Source of the DNA: Streptomyces ambofaciens ATCC 23877
GTDB taxonomy: Bacteria > Actinomycetota > Actinomycetes > Streptomycetales > Streptomycetaceae
Direction of reading: 5' to 3'
Length of the DNA stretch: 64,000 nucleotides
Assembly (NCBI RefSeq): GCF_001267885.1
Contig: NZ_CP012382.1
Span: 3,955,001-4,019,000, forward strand
The notes under the pieces are model-generated. The model was not told where the DNA came from, searched no databases, and saw only the letters and a list, made by a program, of their open reading frames with translations. Position numbers and translations under genes: made by a program. Of the stretch, positions 56,450 to 64,000 are shown in pieces (positions within the stretch are counted from its first letter, which is position 1; the number at the start of each line of letters is the position of its first letter).

Positions 56450-57354
56450 CGTCGTCGACGACAGACATGGCCGGGCATCCGGACGTCGCGGAGATCTCCG
56501 ACCTCGCCGAGGGCCTCCTCCCGCCCTCACGGACCACGGATCTACGACGGCACCTGGACACCTGTGAGCTCTGCGCGGACATCTACGCGTCGCTGGAGGA
56601 GATCCAGGGTCTGCTCGGAACGCTTCCAGGGCCGTCCCGGATGCCCGACGACGTGGCCCGCCGTATCGACGCCGCCCTCGCGGCCGAGGCTTTGCTGAGC
56701 GCCTCAGCACCCGAGCGATCGGAAGGGGCGTCTTCCGCCGCGCCCCCCGAGCATGCCGGTGAGGACGACGACAGCGCACGCGTTTCACGTGAAACACCGG
56801 CATCGGCGAGCCGACCCGCCGGGAACGTCCGTCCCTCCTCCACCGGCCCCGGCCGTAAGCAACACCGACGAGGCGGACGACGCAGGATCGCCGCCCTCGG
56901 GGCGGTGGCCGCCGCTGCCGCCATCGGGCTCGGTTCTGTGATCGTCTCCTCGATGACCGGGGAGAACCCGTCCGACAGCACCGCACTCGCGGACACCTTC
57001 TCCGAGGGCAAGCTGAAGGCAGAGGTCACCAGCCTGATCGCGGACGGGCAGGGCACCCAGAGCGGGCCGCGCACGCCGCGCAGCTTCGGGATGGAATCCG
57101 AGACCGGTGACGGGAACCGCGTGTTCAAGCAACCGACGGTCCCCGAGTGCGTGCAGAAGGGCATCGGACGCGACGACGCGGCGCTCGCCACGAAGGAAGG
57201 CGTCTACAAGGGCAGGGAAGCGCTTCTCGTGGTGCTGCCGGACGCCTCCAACGACAGCAGGGTCACCGCCTACATCGTGGAGTCCGGCTGTGTGGATCAG
57301 CCTGCCGTCAGCAAGGCCCAAGTCCTCCTGACCCACTCGTACGCGCGTTCCTGA
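56446..57354 (+). CDS. Membrane-anchored ZAS-type anti-sigma factor for SigM
   Basis: A 302-residue protein. The zinc-binding anti-sigma motif HxxxCxxC is in RRHLDTCELCADIY (residues 34-47). A disordered region follows, then a membrane helix (AALGAVAAAAAIGLGSVIV, about 147-170) and an outer domain of about 130 residues with paired Cys. It should hold SigM at the membrane until released. A perfect parS at 56782-56795 is read in frame as V-S-R-E-T in the linker before the helix. GTGA couples it to sigM. Confidence 0.9.
   Translation: MTSSTTDMAGHPDVAEISDLAEGLLPPSRTTDLRRHLDTCELCADIYASLEEIQGLLGTLPGPSRMPDDVARRIDAALAAEALLSASAPERSEGASSAAPPEHAGEDDDSARVSRETPASASRPAGNVRPSSTGPGRKQHRRGGRRRIAALGAVAAAAAIGLGSVIVSSMTGENPSDSTALADTFSEGKLKAEVTSLIADGQGTQSGPRTPRSFGMESETGDGNRVFKQPTVPECVQKGIGRDDAALATKEGVYKGREALLVVLPDASNDSRVTAYIVESGCVDQPAVSKAQVLLTHSYARS
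56782..56795. promoter_or_regulatory. parS: parS site (exact), inside the anti-sigma gene
   Basis: GTTTCACGTGAAAC, read in frame as V-S-R-E-T. Confidence 0.95.
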
Positions 57355-57449
57355 GCACTCGGCCGCGCGTTCCTGACCACTCGGCGAGCACCGGCGACGG
57401 TTTCCTTCCCGCAGGCCCAGGCCCTCGGCTCCGTGTGCCCGGACACAGC

Positions 57450-57477
57450 GGGAATGCGCGCCCCGTAGGATCCGTTG
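57450..57477 (+). promoter_or_regulatory. SigR-type promoter of trxBA
   Basis: GGGAAT (57450-57455), an 18-bp spacer and GTTG (57474-57477) match the SigR consensus GGAAT-N18-GTT. In S. coelicolor trxBA is a classic SigR (thiol-oxidative stress) target. The start codon of trxB is 72 bp downstream. Confidence 0.87.
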
Positions 57478-57548
57478 GGTGGGGTGAGAGTTCCGAGAGA
57501 AGCTCCACCCGGCCCTGAAGACGCAGTCCAGAGACGAGGAATGAAGCC

Positions 57549-58517
57549 GTGAGCGACGTCCGAAACGTGATCATCATCGGCTCCGGGCCCGCCGGCTACA
57601 CGGCGGCGCTCTACACCGCGCGCGCGTCGCTGAAGCCGCTGGTGTTCGAGGGCGCCGTCACTGCGGGCGGTGCGCTGATGAACACCACCGAGGTGGAGAA
57701 CTTCCCGGGCTTCCAGGACGGCATCATGGGCCCCGAGCTCATGGACAACATGCGTGCCCAGGCGGAGCGCTTCGGCGCCGAGCTGATCCCGGACGATGTC
57801 GTCGCCGTCGACCTGACCGGTGAGATCAAGACCGTCACCGACACCGCGGGCACCGTCCACCAGGCCAAGGCCGTCATCGTCACCACCGGTTCCCAGCACC
57901 GCAAGCTGGGCCTGCCGAACGAGGACGCCCTGTCCGGTCGCGGCGTCTCCTGGTGCGCGACCTGCGACGGCTTCTTCTTCAAGGACCAGGACATCGCCGT
58001 CATCGGCGGCGGTGACACCGCGATGGAGGAGGCTACGTTCCTCTCCCGGTTCGCGAAGTCCGTGACGATCGTCCATCGGCGGGACACCCTGCGCGCTTCC
58101 AAGGCCATGCAGGAGCGTGCCTTCGCCGACCCCAAGATCAAGTTTGTCTGGGACAGCGAGGTGGCCGAGGTCCAGGGTGACCAGAAGCTGTCGGGCCTGA
58201 AGCTGCGCAACGTCAAGACCGGCGAGCTCTCGGATCTGGCGGTGACCGGCCTGTTCATCGCGATCGGCCACGACCCGCGTACCGAGCTCTTCAAGGGCCA
58301 GCTCGACCTGGACCCGGAGGGCTACCTGAAGGTCGAAGCCCCGTCGACCCGTACCAACCTGACCGGTGTCTTCGGCGCCGGTGACGTGGTCGACCACACC
58401 TACCGCCAGGCGATCACCGCCGCCGGCACCGGTTGCTCCGCCGCCCTCGACGCCGAGCGCTTCCTCGCCGCGCTCACCGACGGGGACAAGGCCGAGCCCG
58501 AGAAGACCGCAGTCTGA
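57549..58517 (+). CDS. trxB: Thioredoxin reductase
   Basis: A 322-residue flavoenzyme that passes electrons from NADPH to thioredoxin. The FAD motif is [19 protein letters not shown], the redox pair is CATC at residues 137-140, the NADPH motif is [17 protein letters not shown] and the C-terminal FAD signature is [17 protein letters not shown]. The GTG at 57549 follows GAGGAA. trxA begins 45 bp after its stop, and both are expected to be induced by thiol oxidation. Confidence 0.97.
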   Translation: MSDVRNVIIIGSGPAGYTAALYTARASLKPLVFEGAVTAGGALMNTTEVENFPGFQDGIMGPELMDNMRAQAERFGAELIPDDVVAVDLTGEIKTVTDTAGTVHQAKAVIVTTGSQHRKLGLPNEDALSGRGVSWCATCDGFFFKDQDIAVIGGGDTAMEEATFLSRFAKSVTIVHRRDTLRASKAMQERAFADPKIKFVWDSEVAEVQGDQKLSGLKLRNVKTGELSDLAVTGLFIAIGHDPRTELFKGQLDLDPEGYLKVEAPSTRTNLTGVFGAGDVVDHTYRQAITAAGTGCSAALDAERFLAALTDGDKAEPEKTAV

Positions 58518-58562
58518 CCCCCATCCTCCTCCCGCACGCACCAACCAGTTAAGGAGCCCGCC

Positions 58563-58895
58563 GTGGCCGGCAACCTGAAGCAAGTGACCGACGACTCCTT
58601 CGAGCAGGACGTCCTCAAGAGCGACAAGCCCGTCCTGGTGGACTTCTGGGCCGCCTGGTGCGGTCCGTGCCGCCAGATCGCGCCGTCCCTCGAGGCGATC
58701 GCCGCTGAGTACGGCGACAAGATCGAGATCGTCAAGCTGAACATCGACGAGAACCCGGGTACGGCCGCCAAGTACGGCGTCATGTCCATCCCGACCCTGA
58801 ACGTGTACCAGGGTGGAGAGGTCGCCAAGACCATCGTCGGTGCGAAGCCGAAGGCCGCGATCGTTCGCGATCTCGAGGACTTCATCGCCGACTGA
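58563..58895 (+). CDS. trxA: Thioredoxin
   Basis: A 110-residue thioredoxin with the active site WCGPCRQIAP at residues 33-36 (Cys-Gly-Pro-Cys) and the cis-Pro loop MSIPTLNVYQGGE. It reduces disulfides in cytoplasmic proteins and is recycled by TrxB. The GTG at 58563 follows AAGGAGC. The stop codon is one base before a perfect parS, and a strong hairpin comes next. Confidence 0.97.
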   Translation: MAGNLKQVTDDSFEQDVLKSDKPVLVDFWAAWCGPCRQIAPSLEAIAAEYGDKIEIVKLNIDENPGTAAKYGVMSIPTLNVYQGGEVAKTIVGAKPKAAIVRDLEDFIAD

Positions 58896-58896
58896 C

Positions 58897-58910
58897 GTTT
58901 CACGTGAAAC
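58897..58910. promoter_or_regulatory. parS: parS site (exact) after trxA
   Basis: GTTTCACGTGAAAC between the trxA stop codon and its terminator stem. Confidence 0.95.
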
Positions 58911-58946
58911 ACGGAGGGGCCGACCTGGGCGGGTCGGCCCCTCCGT
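58911..58946 (+). terminator. Terminator after trxA
   Basis: ACGGAGGGGCCGACC pairs perfectly over 15 bp with a TGGGCG loop. It abuts the parS at 58897-58910 and lies between the convergent trxA and GNAT genes. Confidence 0.9.
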
Positions 58947-58975
58947 CGTACAGCGGGCTCGGCACCGCGCCTCCG

Positions 58976-59593
58976 TCACAGCGGCCGCAGCACCGGTTCC
59001 TTCTGGACGGCGCCGAGGAGGCGGTCCAAGGCCATCTCCACGTCTTCCTTCCACGACAGTGTGGAGCGAAGGTCCAGCCGCAGCCGGGGATGAGCGGGAT
59101 GAGGCCGGACCGTCTTGAAGCCCACCGCCAGCAGATGGTCCGCGGGAAGAAGGCAAGCGGGCTCCTTCCAGCGAGCGTCTCCGAACGCCTCGATCGCTTT
59201 GAAGCCCCGCCGCAGCAGATCCTTGGCAACCGTCTGGACCAGTACCCGCCCCAGGCCCTGTCCCTGGTAGCCCGGCATCACGAACGAGGTCATCAGCTGC
59301 ACCGCGTCAGGCGAGACAGGGCTCGTGGGAAAGGCCGTCGAGCGCGGCACATACGCCGGCGGCGCGTAGAGGACAAAGCCCACCGGCACCTCGTCGACAT
59401 AGACCACTCGGCCACATGATCCCCAGTCCAGCAGGACGGCGGAGATCCAGGACTCCTTCTCCAGGGCGGCCGTGCCCGTCTTTACCGCGGCTTCGCCGCT
59501 GACGGGGTCCAGTTCCCAGAAGACACACGAGCGACAGCGCTGGGGAAGATCCTGAAGATTGTCCAGCGTGAGCGGTACGAGCCGGCGCCCCAT
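58976..59593 (-). CDS. GNAT-family acetyltransferase adjoining parB
   Basis: A 205-residue protein. MGRRLVPLTLDNLQDLPQRC is followed by a CRSCVFWEL segment and then the GNAT core TSFVMPGYQGQGLGRVLVQT. The N-terminal Cys pair is conserved in Streptomyces members next to parB. The substrate is unknown. GAGGAAC precedes the ATG at 59593. Confidence 0.87.
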   Translation of the reverse strand: MGRRLVPLTLDNLQDLPQRCRSCVFWELDPVSGEAAVKTGTAALEKESWISAVLLDWGSCGRVVYVDEVPVGFVLYAPPAYVPRSTAFPTSPVSPDAVQLMTSFVMPGYQGQGLGRVLVQTVAKDLLRRGFKAIEAFGDARWKEPACLLPADHLLAVGFKTVRPHPAHPRLRLDLRSTLSWKEDVEMALDRLLGAVQKEPVLRPL

Positions 59594-59739
59594 GAAGGCT
59601 GTTCCTCGCTTCCTTCGCCCGCAGCAACGCGGGCAGCTGTCAGAGCGCTCCGTTCCCTGAGCAGGCTGCCGAAGAACCCACCCACCGCGGCCAGCCCCAA
59701 GCCTGCGCCCACCAGTCCGGTGCGGCTCATCGTTCGCAT
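59482..59739 (-). CDS. Possible small membrane protein overlapping the GNAT gene
   Basis: An 85-codon frame starting MRTMSRTGLVGAGLGLAAVG that contains one hydrophobic stretch and then a basic tail. AAGGCAGGGG lies just upstream of the ATG. Its last 112 bp overlap the start of the GNAT gene in another frame, where the GNAT frame is clearly the real one. It may be a short translated leader or spurious. Confidence 0.35.
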   Translation of the reverse strand: MRTMSRTGLVGAGLGLAAVGGFFGSLLRERSALTAARVAAGEGSEEQPSWGAGSYRSRWTIFRIFPSAVARVSSGNWTPSAAKPR

Positions 59740-59788
59740 GGCCCCTGCCTTCGTCTCAGAGGTACCGCCAGGTGATTGCGCCATCCCG

Positions 59789-59812
59789 ATCGCATCGTAT
59801 CCACGATGCGAT
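59789..59812. repeat. Inverted repeat near the end of the par operon
   Basis: ATCGCATCGT and its exact complement are separated by ATCC, upstream of the GNAT gene and just beyond the parB terminator. No T-run follows. It could be an operator or a second hairpin. Confidence 0.4.
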
Positions 59813-59836
59813 GGGCCCGACACCGACGCAAAGCAA

Positions 59837-59878
59837 AGGGCGGGTCGTGTCCGGTGCGTACCGGACACGACCCGCCCT
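59837..59878 (-). terminator. Terminator after parB
   Basis: An 18-bp perfect stem (AGGGCGGGTCGTGTCCGG) with a TGCGTA loop lies 44 bp beyond the parB stop and would end the parAB transcript. Confidence 0.88.
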
Positions 59879-59921
59879 GTCAGCAGGAGATCCTTCGGGC
59901 AGGGCTCCACCTGCCCGAGCT

Positions 59922-61022
59922 TCAGGAGTCGAGGTCCTCGGCTTCGCCGTCCAGCAGGCCCTTCTGCAGCACAGGACCCTCACCAGGGGCGAGGCTTCCC
60001 AGGATCCGCTCAAGGTCCTCCATGGAGGCGAACTCCACGGTGATCTTGCCCTTCTTCTGCCCCAGGTCGACCTTCACCCGCGTCTCGAAACGGTCCGAGA
60101 GCCGCGTCGCCAGATCGGACAGGGCCGGGGAAACCAGGGAGCCGGCCCTCGGGCCCTTTGCTCGTTGCGGCTTCTGCGGCCGGGAACCCATCAGGGTGAC
60201 GATCTCCTCGACCGCCCGCACCGACAGCCCTTCGGCCACGATCCGATGGGCCAGCCGCTCCTGCTCCTCCGAGTCCTCGACGGAGAGCAGCGCCCGCGCA
60301 TGCCCGGCGGACAGCACCCCGGCGGCCACCCGGTTCTGCACCTTTGGGGAGAGCTTCAGCAACCGCAGCGTGTTGGAGACCTGCGGGCGAGAGCGGCCGA
60401 TGCGGTCAGCCAGCTGATCGTGGGTGCAGTCGAAGTCCTTGAGCAGCTGATCGTAGGCCGCGGCCTCTTCCAGCGGGTTCAGCTGAGCCCGGTGCAGGTT
60501 TTCCAGCAGCGCGTCCAGGAGGAGCTTCTCGTCCTCGGTGGCACGCACGATCGCCGGGATCGCCTCCAGTCCCGCCTCGCGGCAGGCACGCCAACGACGC
60601 TCACCCATGATGAGCTCGTAGCGCCCCGGCCCCACCTGCCGAACGACGACTGGCTGGAGAAGACCCACCTCCTTGATGGACGTGACCAGCTCGGCCAGCG
60701 CATCGCTGTCGAAGACCACGCGGGGCTGATGCGGGTTCGGCGTGATGTCGTCGAGCGGAATCTCAGCGAAGTGAGCCCCCGGAGGAGAGGCGGGACTATC
60801 CGCCGCGCCCCAAACCGACGGCTCCTCCGTTTCACGTGAAACAGGCGGCAGCGTGGCCACCTTCGCCGCAGCCACCCCACGGTCGCTCGGCAGCAGGGGC
60901 GCTGACCCCGGGGATGCGGAAGCCGCATTCCCCAGCGCCGCCGACGCCACCGACTTCTCCGTCGGAGCATTGGGGATCAGTGCGCCCAGACCACGGCCCA
61001 GCCCCCTCCGTCGCTCACTCAC
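59922..61022 (-). CDS. parB: Chromosome partitioning protein ParB
   Basis: A 366-residue CTPase and DNA-binding protein. The N-terminal catalytic region includes [20 protein letters not shown] near residue 138, with [19 protein letters not shown] after it. The HTH domain (about 185-250) includes [20 protein letters not shown]. The C-terminal dimer domain ends [19 protein letters not shown]. It binds the many parS sites in this window and spreads to form the segregation complex. The GTG at 61022 overlaps the parA stop. A parS lies inside the gene, read as V-S-R-E-T near residues 61-65. Confidence 0.97.
   Translation of the reverse strand: MSERRRGLGRGLGALIPNAPTEKSVASAALGNAASASPGSAPLLPSDRGVAAAKVATLPPVSRETEEPSVWGAADSPASPPGAHFAEIPLDDITPNPHQPRVVFDSDALAELVTSIKEVGLLQPVVVRQVGPGRYELIMGERRWRACREAGLEAIPAIVRATEDEKLLLDALLENLHRAQLNPLEEAAAYDQLLKDFDCTHDQLADRIGRSRPQVSNTLRLLKLSPKVQNRVAAGVLSAGHARALLSVEDSEEQERLAHRIVAEGLSVRAVEEIVTLMGSRPQKPQRAKGPRAGSLVSPALSDLATRLSDRFETRVKVDLGQKKGKITVEFASMEDLERILGSLAPGEGPVLQKGLLDGEAEDLDS
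60829..60842. promoter_or_regulatory. parS: parS site (exact), inside parB
   Basis: GTTTCACGTGAAAC, read as V-S-R-E-T in ParB. Confidence 0.95.
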
Positions 61023-62092
61023 TGGATCCCCTCCACCATGCTCGGGTCGTTCTGTGCACCGATGTGGGCGTGCGTCGCTTCATAGCTGACACCCACACCC
61101 TTCAGCGCGATCTCGCGTGCCGCCTCCAGGTAGGAGAGGGCTCCACTCGATCCTGGATCGTAGGTCAGTACCGTCTGTCCGTAGCTCGGGGCCTCGGAGA
61201 TACGGACGGAGCGGGGAATGCTCGTCCGCAGCACCTCTTCGCCGAAGTGGCTGCGCACCTCGTCGGCCACCTGGGACGCGAGCCGCGTCCGGCCGTCGTA
61301 CATGGTGAGCAGGATCGTCGACACATGCAGGGTGGGGTTGAGATGTCCCCGGACCAGGTCGACGTTGCGCAGCAGCTGCCCCAGCCCCTCCAGGGCGTAG
61401 TACTCGCACTGGATCGGGATCAGGACCTCCTGGCCCGCGACGAGTGCGTTCACCGTCAGCAGACCCAGGGAGGGCGGGCAGTCGATGAGGATGTAGTCCA
61501 GCGGCTGCTCGTACGCCTGGATCGCCCGCTGGAGACGGCTTTCTCGCGCCACCAAGGACACCAGCTCGATCTCCGCACCGGCGAGATCGATCGTGGCGGG
61601 AGCGCAGAAGAGGCCTTCGACGTCAGGTACCGGCTGGACCACCTCGGAGAGTGGCCTGCTCTCGACCAGGACGTCGTAGATGGAGGGGACATCCGCATGG
61701 TGGTCGATACCCAGCGCAGTGGAGGCGTTGCCCTGCGGGTCGAGGTCGACGACCAGAACCCGGGCGCCGTGCAGGGCGAGCGACGCGGCAAGGTTGACGG
61801 TCGTCGTCGTCTTGCCCACACCGCCCTTCTGGTTGGCGACCACCATGACCCTGGTCTGCTCCGGCCGTGGCAGGCCCTCGCCGGCGCGGCCCAGAGCCTC
61901 CACCGCCAGTTGGGCGGCACGCCCGATCGGAGTGTCGTCCATCGGAGGCGGTGTTTCACGTGAAACATCCGCCCCCATCGACTCGGTACGGGGACCGGGG
62001 ACCGGATCGGTCATCGGTCCCGCGATATTGGCGTCGGACCGCAAGGATTCACTCTCCTCGACTTCAGGCTCGCAATGAACAGAGCCTCCCAT
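61019..62092 (-). CDS. parA: Chromosome partitioning ATPase ParA
   Basis: A 357-residue Walker-type ATPase. The deviant Walker [21 protein letters not shown] is near residue 85, [16 protein letters not shown] and [17 protein letters not shown] follow. The first 75 residues are an acidic, disordered extension that contains a parS-encoded V-S-R-E-T near residues 43-47. ParA moves ParB complexes and, in Streptomyces, anchors them at the hyphal tip through Scy. The ATG at 62092 gives a typical Streptomyces length, but GTG starts a little upstream are possible. Confidence 0.95.
   Translation of the reverse strand: MGGSVHCEPEVEESESLRSDANIAGPMTDPVPGPRTESMGADVSRETPPPMDDTPIGRAAQLAVEALGRAGEGLPRPEQTRVMVVANQKGGVGKTTTTVNLAASLALHGARVLVVDLDPQGNASTALGIDHHADVPSIYDVLVESRPLSEVVQPVPDVEGLFCAPATIDLAGAEIELVSLVARESRLQRAIQAYEQPLDYILIDCPPSLGLLTVNALVAGQEVLIPIQCEYYALEGLGQLLRNVDLVRGHLNPTLHVSTILLTMYDGRTRLASQVADEVRSHFGEEVLRTSIPRSVRISEAPSYGQTVLTYDPGSSGALSYLEAAREIALKGVGVSYEATHAHIGAQNDPSMVEGIQ
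61953..61966. promoter_or_regulatory. parS: parS site (exact), inside parA
   Basis: GTTTCACGTGAAAC, read as V-S-R-E-T in the ParA N-terminal extension. Confidence 0.95.
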
Positions 62093-62128
62093 GTCTTCGG
62101 GGTCATGAACCAGTGAGGCCTGGTCTTC

Positions 62129-62155
62129 TGTGGAGAAATCCACCTCTGTGGACAA
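62129..62155 (-). promoter_or_regulatory. Two DnaA boxes in the parA leader
   Basis: On the minus strand TTGTCCACA (62147-62155) is a perfect Streptomyces DnaA box and TTCTCCACA (62129-62137) has one mismatch. They are in the same orientation, nine bases apart, and 37-63 bp upstream of the parA start. The 311-bp rsmG-parA gap holds these boxes and the parS at 62251, with no gene. Confidence 0.7.
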
Positions 62156-62250
62156 CTCCTTACCCTCTCCGAGCGACCCGAGAGGCTTTCGGTCGCGGGG
62201 ATCGGCCGCAGCGCGGCCGCGACTGATGATGCCGTGCAGCAGTGAGCGAC

Positions 62251-62264
62251 GTTTCACGTGAAAC
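62251..62264. promoter_or_regulatory. parS: parS site (exact), rsmG-parA gap
   Basis: GTTTCACGTGAAAC, about 160 bp upstream of the parA start and near the two DnaA boxes. It may affect parAB transcription. Confidence 0.95.
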
Positions 62265-62403
62265 ACGATGCACAGCGGCTGATGCCGAACAGCCGCGACA
62301 CTCCGGCATGACGGTGTCGGGCAGGCTGTGTGGAGTAGAGGCACCCGTCGAGGCATATCAACGCATCGACGGTACTCATCCGCAGCGCGGCCGACTCCGA
62401 CGC

Positions 62404-63123
62404 TCAGCCGCGCCGCCGCCGCGCGCGTCCCGTCCGGGCCGCCTTGGCCCTCTTGGCGGCAAATCGCACGCCTCCCGGGCTCTCCCCGACCTCGACCCGC
62501 ACCACGGTGGACATGGGGCTCACGACGCCCTCTCCTACATGCAGGATGGAGGTCTCCACCGCACCCAGCTTGGTCAGCGCCGTCGCGGAGGCCTTCAGCT
62601 CCTCCTCGGCCGTGTCGCCCTTGAGGGCGAGCATCTCGCCGTACGGGCGCAGCAGCGGGATCCCCCAGGTGGCAAGGCGGTCGAGCGGAGCAACGGCACG
62701 AGCCGTCACCACGTGCACCGGCTGCAACTTGCCCATGACCTCCTCGGCCCGACCACGCACGACGGTGACATGGTCCAGGCCCAGCAGCTCCACGACCTCC
62801 GTCAAGAAGTTCGTACGCCGCAGCAGGGGCTCCAGAAGGGTGATCTTCAGGTCGTCCCGCACCAGCGCCAGCGGAATGCCGGGCAGGCCTGCGCCCGAGC
62901 CGACGTCGCACACCGTGACGCCTTCCGGCACGACCTCCGAGAGCACCGCGCAGTTCAGCAGATGCCGCTCCCACAAGCGGGGAACCTCACGCGGACCGAT
63001 CAGACCTCGCTTCACCCCCGCCTCGGCGAGCAGCTCCGCGTAGCGGACCGCGTCCGCGTAGCGATCGCCGAACACGTCACGTGCCTTCTCGGGCGCGGGG
63101 GGAAGCTCCGCTGCCTCCGTCAC
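62404..63123 (-). CDS. rsmG: 16S rRNA m7G527 methyltransferase RsmG (GidB)
   Basis: A 239-residue SAM-dependent enzyme. GLIGPREVPRLWERHLLNCA and the SAM motif VCDVGSGAGLPGIPLAL are diagnostic. It methylates G527 (E. coli numbering) of 16S rRNA. Loss of it gives low-level streptomycin resistance in Streptomyces. A basic Arg/Gly tail ends the protein. The GTG at 63123 follows GGAAGGAC. Confidence 0.96.
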   Translation of the reverse strand: MTEAAELPPAPEKARDVFGDRYADAVRYAELLAEAGVKRGLIGPREVPRLWERHLLNCAVLSEVVPEGVTVCDVGSGAGLPGIPLALVRDDLKITLLEPLLRRTNFLTEVVELLGLDHVTVVRGRAEEVMGKLQPVHVVTARAVAPLDRLATWGIPLLRPYGEMLALKGDTAEEELKASATALTKLGAVETSILHVGEGVVSPMSTVVRVEVGESPGGVRFAAKRAKAARTGRARRRRG

Positions 63124-63201
63124 GGGGACCGTCCTTCCGTACGACACCGGCGCGCCAGTCGCCGCTACCAGAATCACCAGAACTATCAGGCTGACAAAAT
63201 T

Positions 63202-63230
63202 CGGCCCCGCCTGCGCAACAGACGGGGCCG
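63202..63230 (-). terminator. Terminator between jag and rsmG
   Basis: CGGCCCCG pairs perfectly over 8 bp across a 13-nt loop. Read leftward it is followed by AATTTTG. It lies just after the jag stop codon. Confidence 0.75.
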
Positions 63231-63247
63231 GAGAACGTGAGGACCGA

Positions 63248-63760
63248 TCAGGCGGGAAGCACGACGACGAAGCGCTCCGGCTCCTCGCCCTCGGACTCGC
63301 TGCGCAGCCCCGCGGCCTTGACCGCGTCGTGCACGACCTTGCGCTCGAACGGCGTCATCGGCTTCATGCGCACCGACTCGCCGGTGCTCCTGACCTCGGC
63401 CGCGGCCTTGGCCCCCAGCTCGGACAGCTCGGCGCGCTTCGTGGCCCGGTGGCCCGCGATGTCGAGCATCAGCCGACTGCGGTCGCCGGTCTCCCGGTGC
63501 ACGGCCAGGCGCGTGAGCTCCTGCAGAGCCTCCAGCACCTCGCCGTCCCGGCCGACCAGCTTCAGCAGGTCACGGCTGTTCGTGTCGCTGATGATCGAGA
63601 CAGCGGCACGGTCGGCCTCGACGTCCATGTCGATGTCGCCGTCGAGGTCGGCGATGTCGAGCAGACCCTCCAGGTAGTCCGCAGCGATCTCGCCCTCCTG
63701 CTCCAGGCGAGTCAGGGTGTCTGCACCCTCGGCAGCGGCGGAGATGGTGCCTTCCGTCAC
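63248..63760 (-). CDS. jag: Jag/KhpB-type R3H-KH RNA-binding protein
   Basis: A 170-residue protein. An acidic N-terminus is followed by a KH-like region (GRDGEVLEALQELTRLAVHR) and an R3H motif (MKPMTPFERKVVHDAVKAAG, ending ERFVVVLP). Such proteins bind RNA with KhpA and influence cell division in Gram-positives. The GTG at 63760 is 15 bp after the yidC stop. Confidence 0.92.
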   Translation of the reverse strand: MTEGTISAAAEGADTLTRLEQEGEIAADYLEGLLDIADLDGDIDMDVEADRAAVSIISDTNSRDLLKLVGRDGEVLEALQELTRLAVHRETGDRSRLMLDIAGHRATKRAELSELGAKAAAEVRSTGESVRMKPMTPFERKVVHDAVKAAGLRSESEGEEPERFVVVLPA

Positions 63761-63775
63761 GGGATGGACTCCTTC

Positions 63776-64000
63776 TTACTTCTTCGACGGGGACTTGGGC
63801 CGCTGCGGGCCCTTGCGCTGTCCGGACTGGGCCTTGCTGCGACCACCGCCACCGGACTTCTGCGCCGGCTTCTTCGCGGCACCGGCGGGTCGGGTGTCCT
63901 GCTTGCCGTCCTGCGGCTCGTCCGACTTGGTCAGCGAGGTCTTGGGCTCGGCCTCGCCGGCCGCCTTCGTGGCCTGGCGCTGGGACTTGCTCTGCCGCTT
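63776..64000 (-). CDS. yidC: Membrane protein insertase YidC, C-terminal tail (partial)
   Basis: The window ends inside this gene. The visible 74 codons end in SPSKK and encode a very basic Lys/Gln/Ser/Gly-rich tail, with no membrane segment. The position directly before jag and rsmG, near the origin, identifies it as yidC, whose Streptomyces form has such a tail. The sequence alone would not prove it. Confidence 0.75.
   Translation of the reverse strand, partial: KRQSKSQRQATKAAGEAEPKTSLTKSDEPQDGKQDTRPAGAAKKPAQKSGGGGRSKAQSGQRKGPQRPKSPSKK

Noticed and set aside
62093..62974. Upstream extension of parA to a 651-codon frame
   Set aside because: The extension crosses the rsmG gene and parS in an Arg/Gly-rich frame. 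ParA homologues start near 62092.

Overview
The window is a stretch of Streptomyces chromosome near the replication origin. The evidence is very high GC with GC-rich third codon positions, the sporulation pair ssgA/ssgR, an actinobacterial CydD-CydC fusion, and genes with close counterparts in the S. coelicolor SCO3883-SCO3948 interval in the same order. The right edge enters yidC-jag-rsmG-parA-parB, which in Streptomyces lies a few kb from dnaA/oriC. I count 13 exact copies of the ParB site GTTTCACGTGAAAC and three one-mismatch copies, so most or all of the window belongs to the ParB-parS segregation region.

Layout, left to right. 0-8 kb: a DevS-like GAF histidine kinase and the cytochrome bd operon cydA-cydB-cydCD, read leftward from a Rex operator. 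8-19 kb: a cyclophilin-like protein, a HisC-type aminotransferase, a LacI regulator, a metallophosphatase, a membrane protein, a TerD-VWA protein, thiC with its TPP riboswitch, and a YibE/F transporter with a His-rich repeat. 19-24 kb: ssgA, ssgR, DUF5326, a cupin, a holin-like membrane protein, ptpA overlapping a cystathionine lyase, and a LysR regulator. 24-30 kb: a Nudix protein, two GNATs, a GlcG-like protein, a divergent MarR/MFS pair and a serine hydrolase. 30-36 kb: dnaB behind a cluster of DnaA-box-like 9-mers, a MATE transporter, and the rpsF-ssb-rpsR-rplI operon.

36-43 kb carries envelope genes: femX, an alanine-racemase-like protein, a GT87 membrane glycosyltransferase and a bifunctional PBP. 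43-47 kb: PadR with its operator, ino1, an MFS transporter and an LppU-family protein. 47-57 kb: cca, then a rightward envelope and stress cluster of DUF6049, murJ, a MurJ-partner pseudokinase, sigM and its anti-sigma factor. 57-59 kb: trxB-trxA behind a SigR-type promoter. 59-64 kb: GNAT, parB, parA, rsmG, jag and the C-terminal tail of yidC.

This is mostly conserved core genome. I found no insertion sequence, prophage, CRISPR array, tRNA or rRNA. The most interesting signals are superimposed on the genes. parS sites are read in frame as V-S-R-E-T inside four proteins, sit at the centre of perfect palindromes between convergent genes, and form the start region of cydCD. A parS-like element lies inside the TPP riboswitch, and DnaA-box-like clusters lie upstream of dnaB and parA. 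I did not find a convincing undescribed multigene system.
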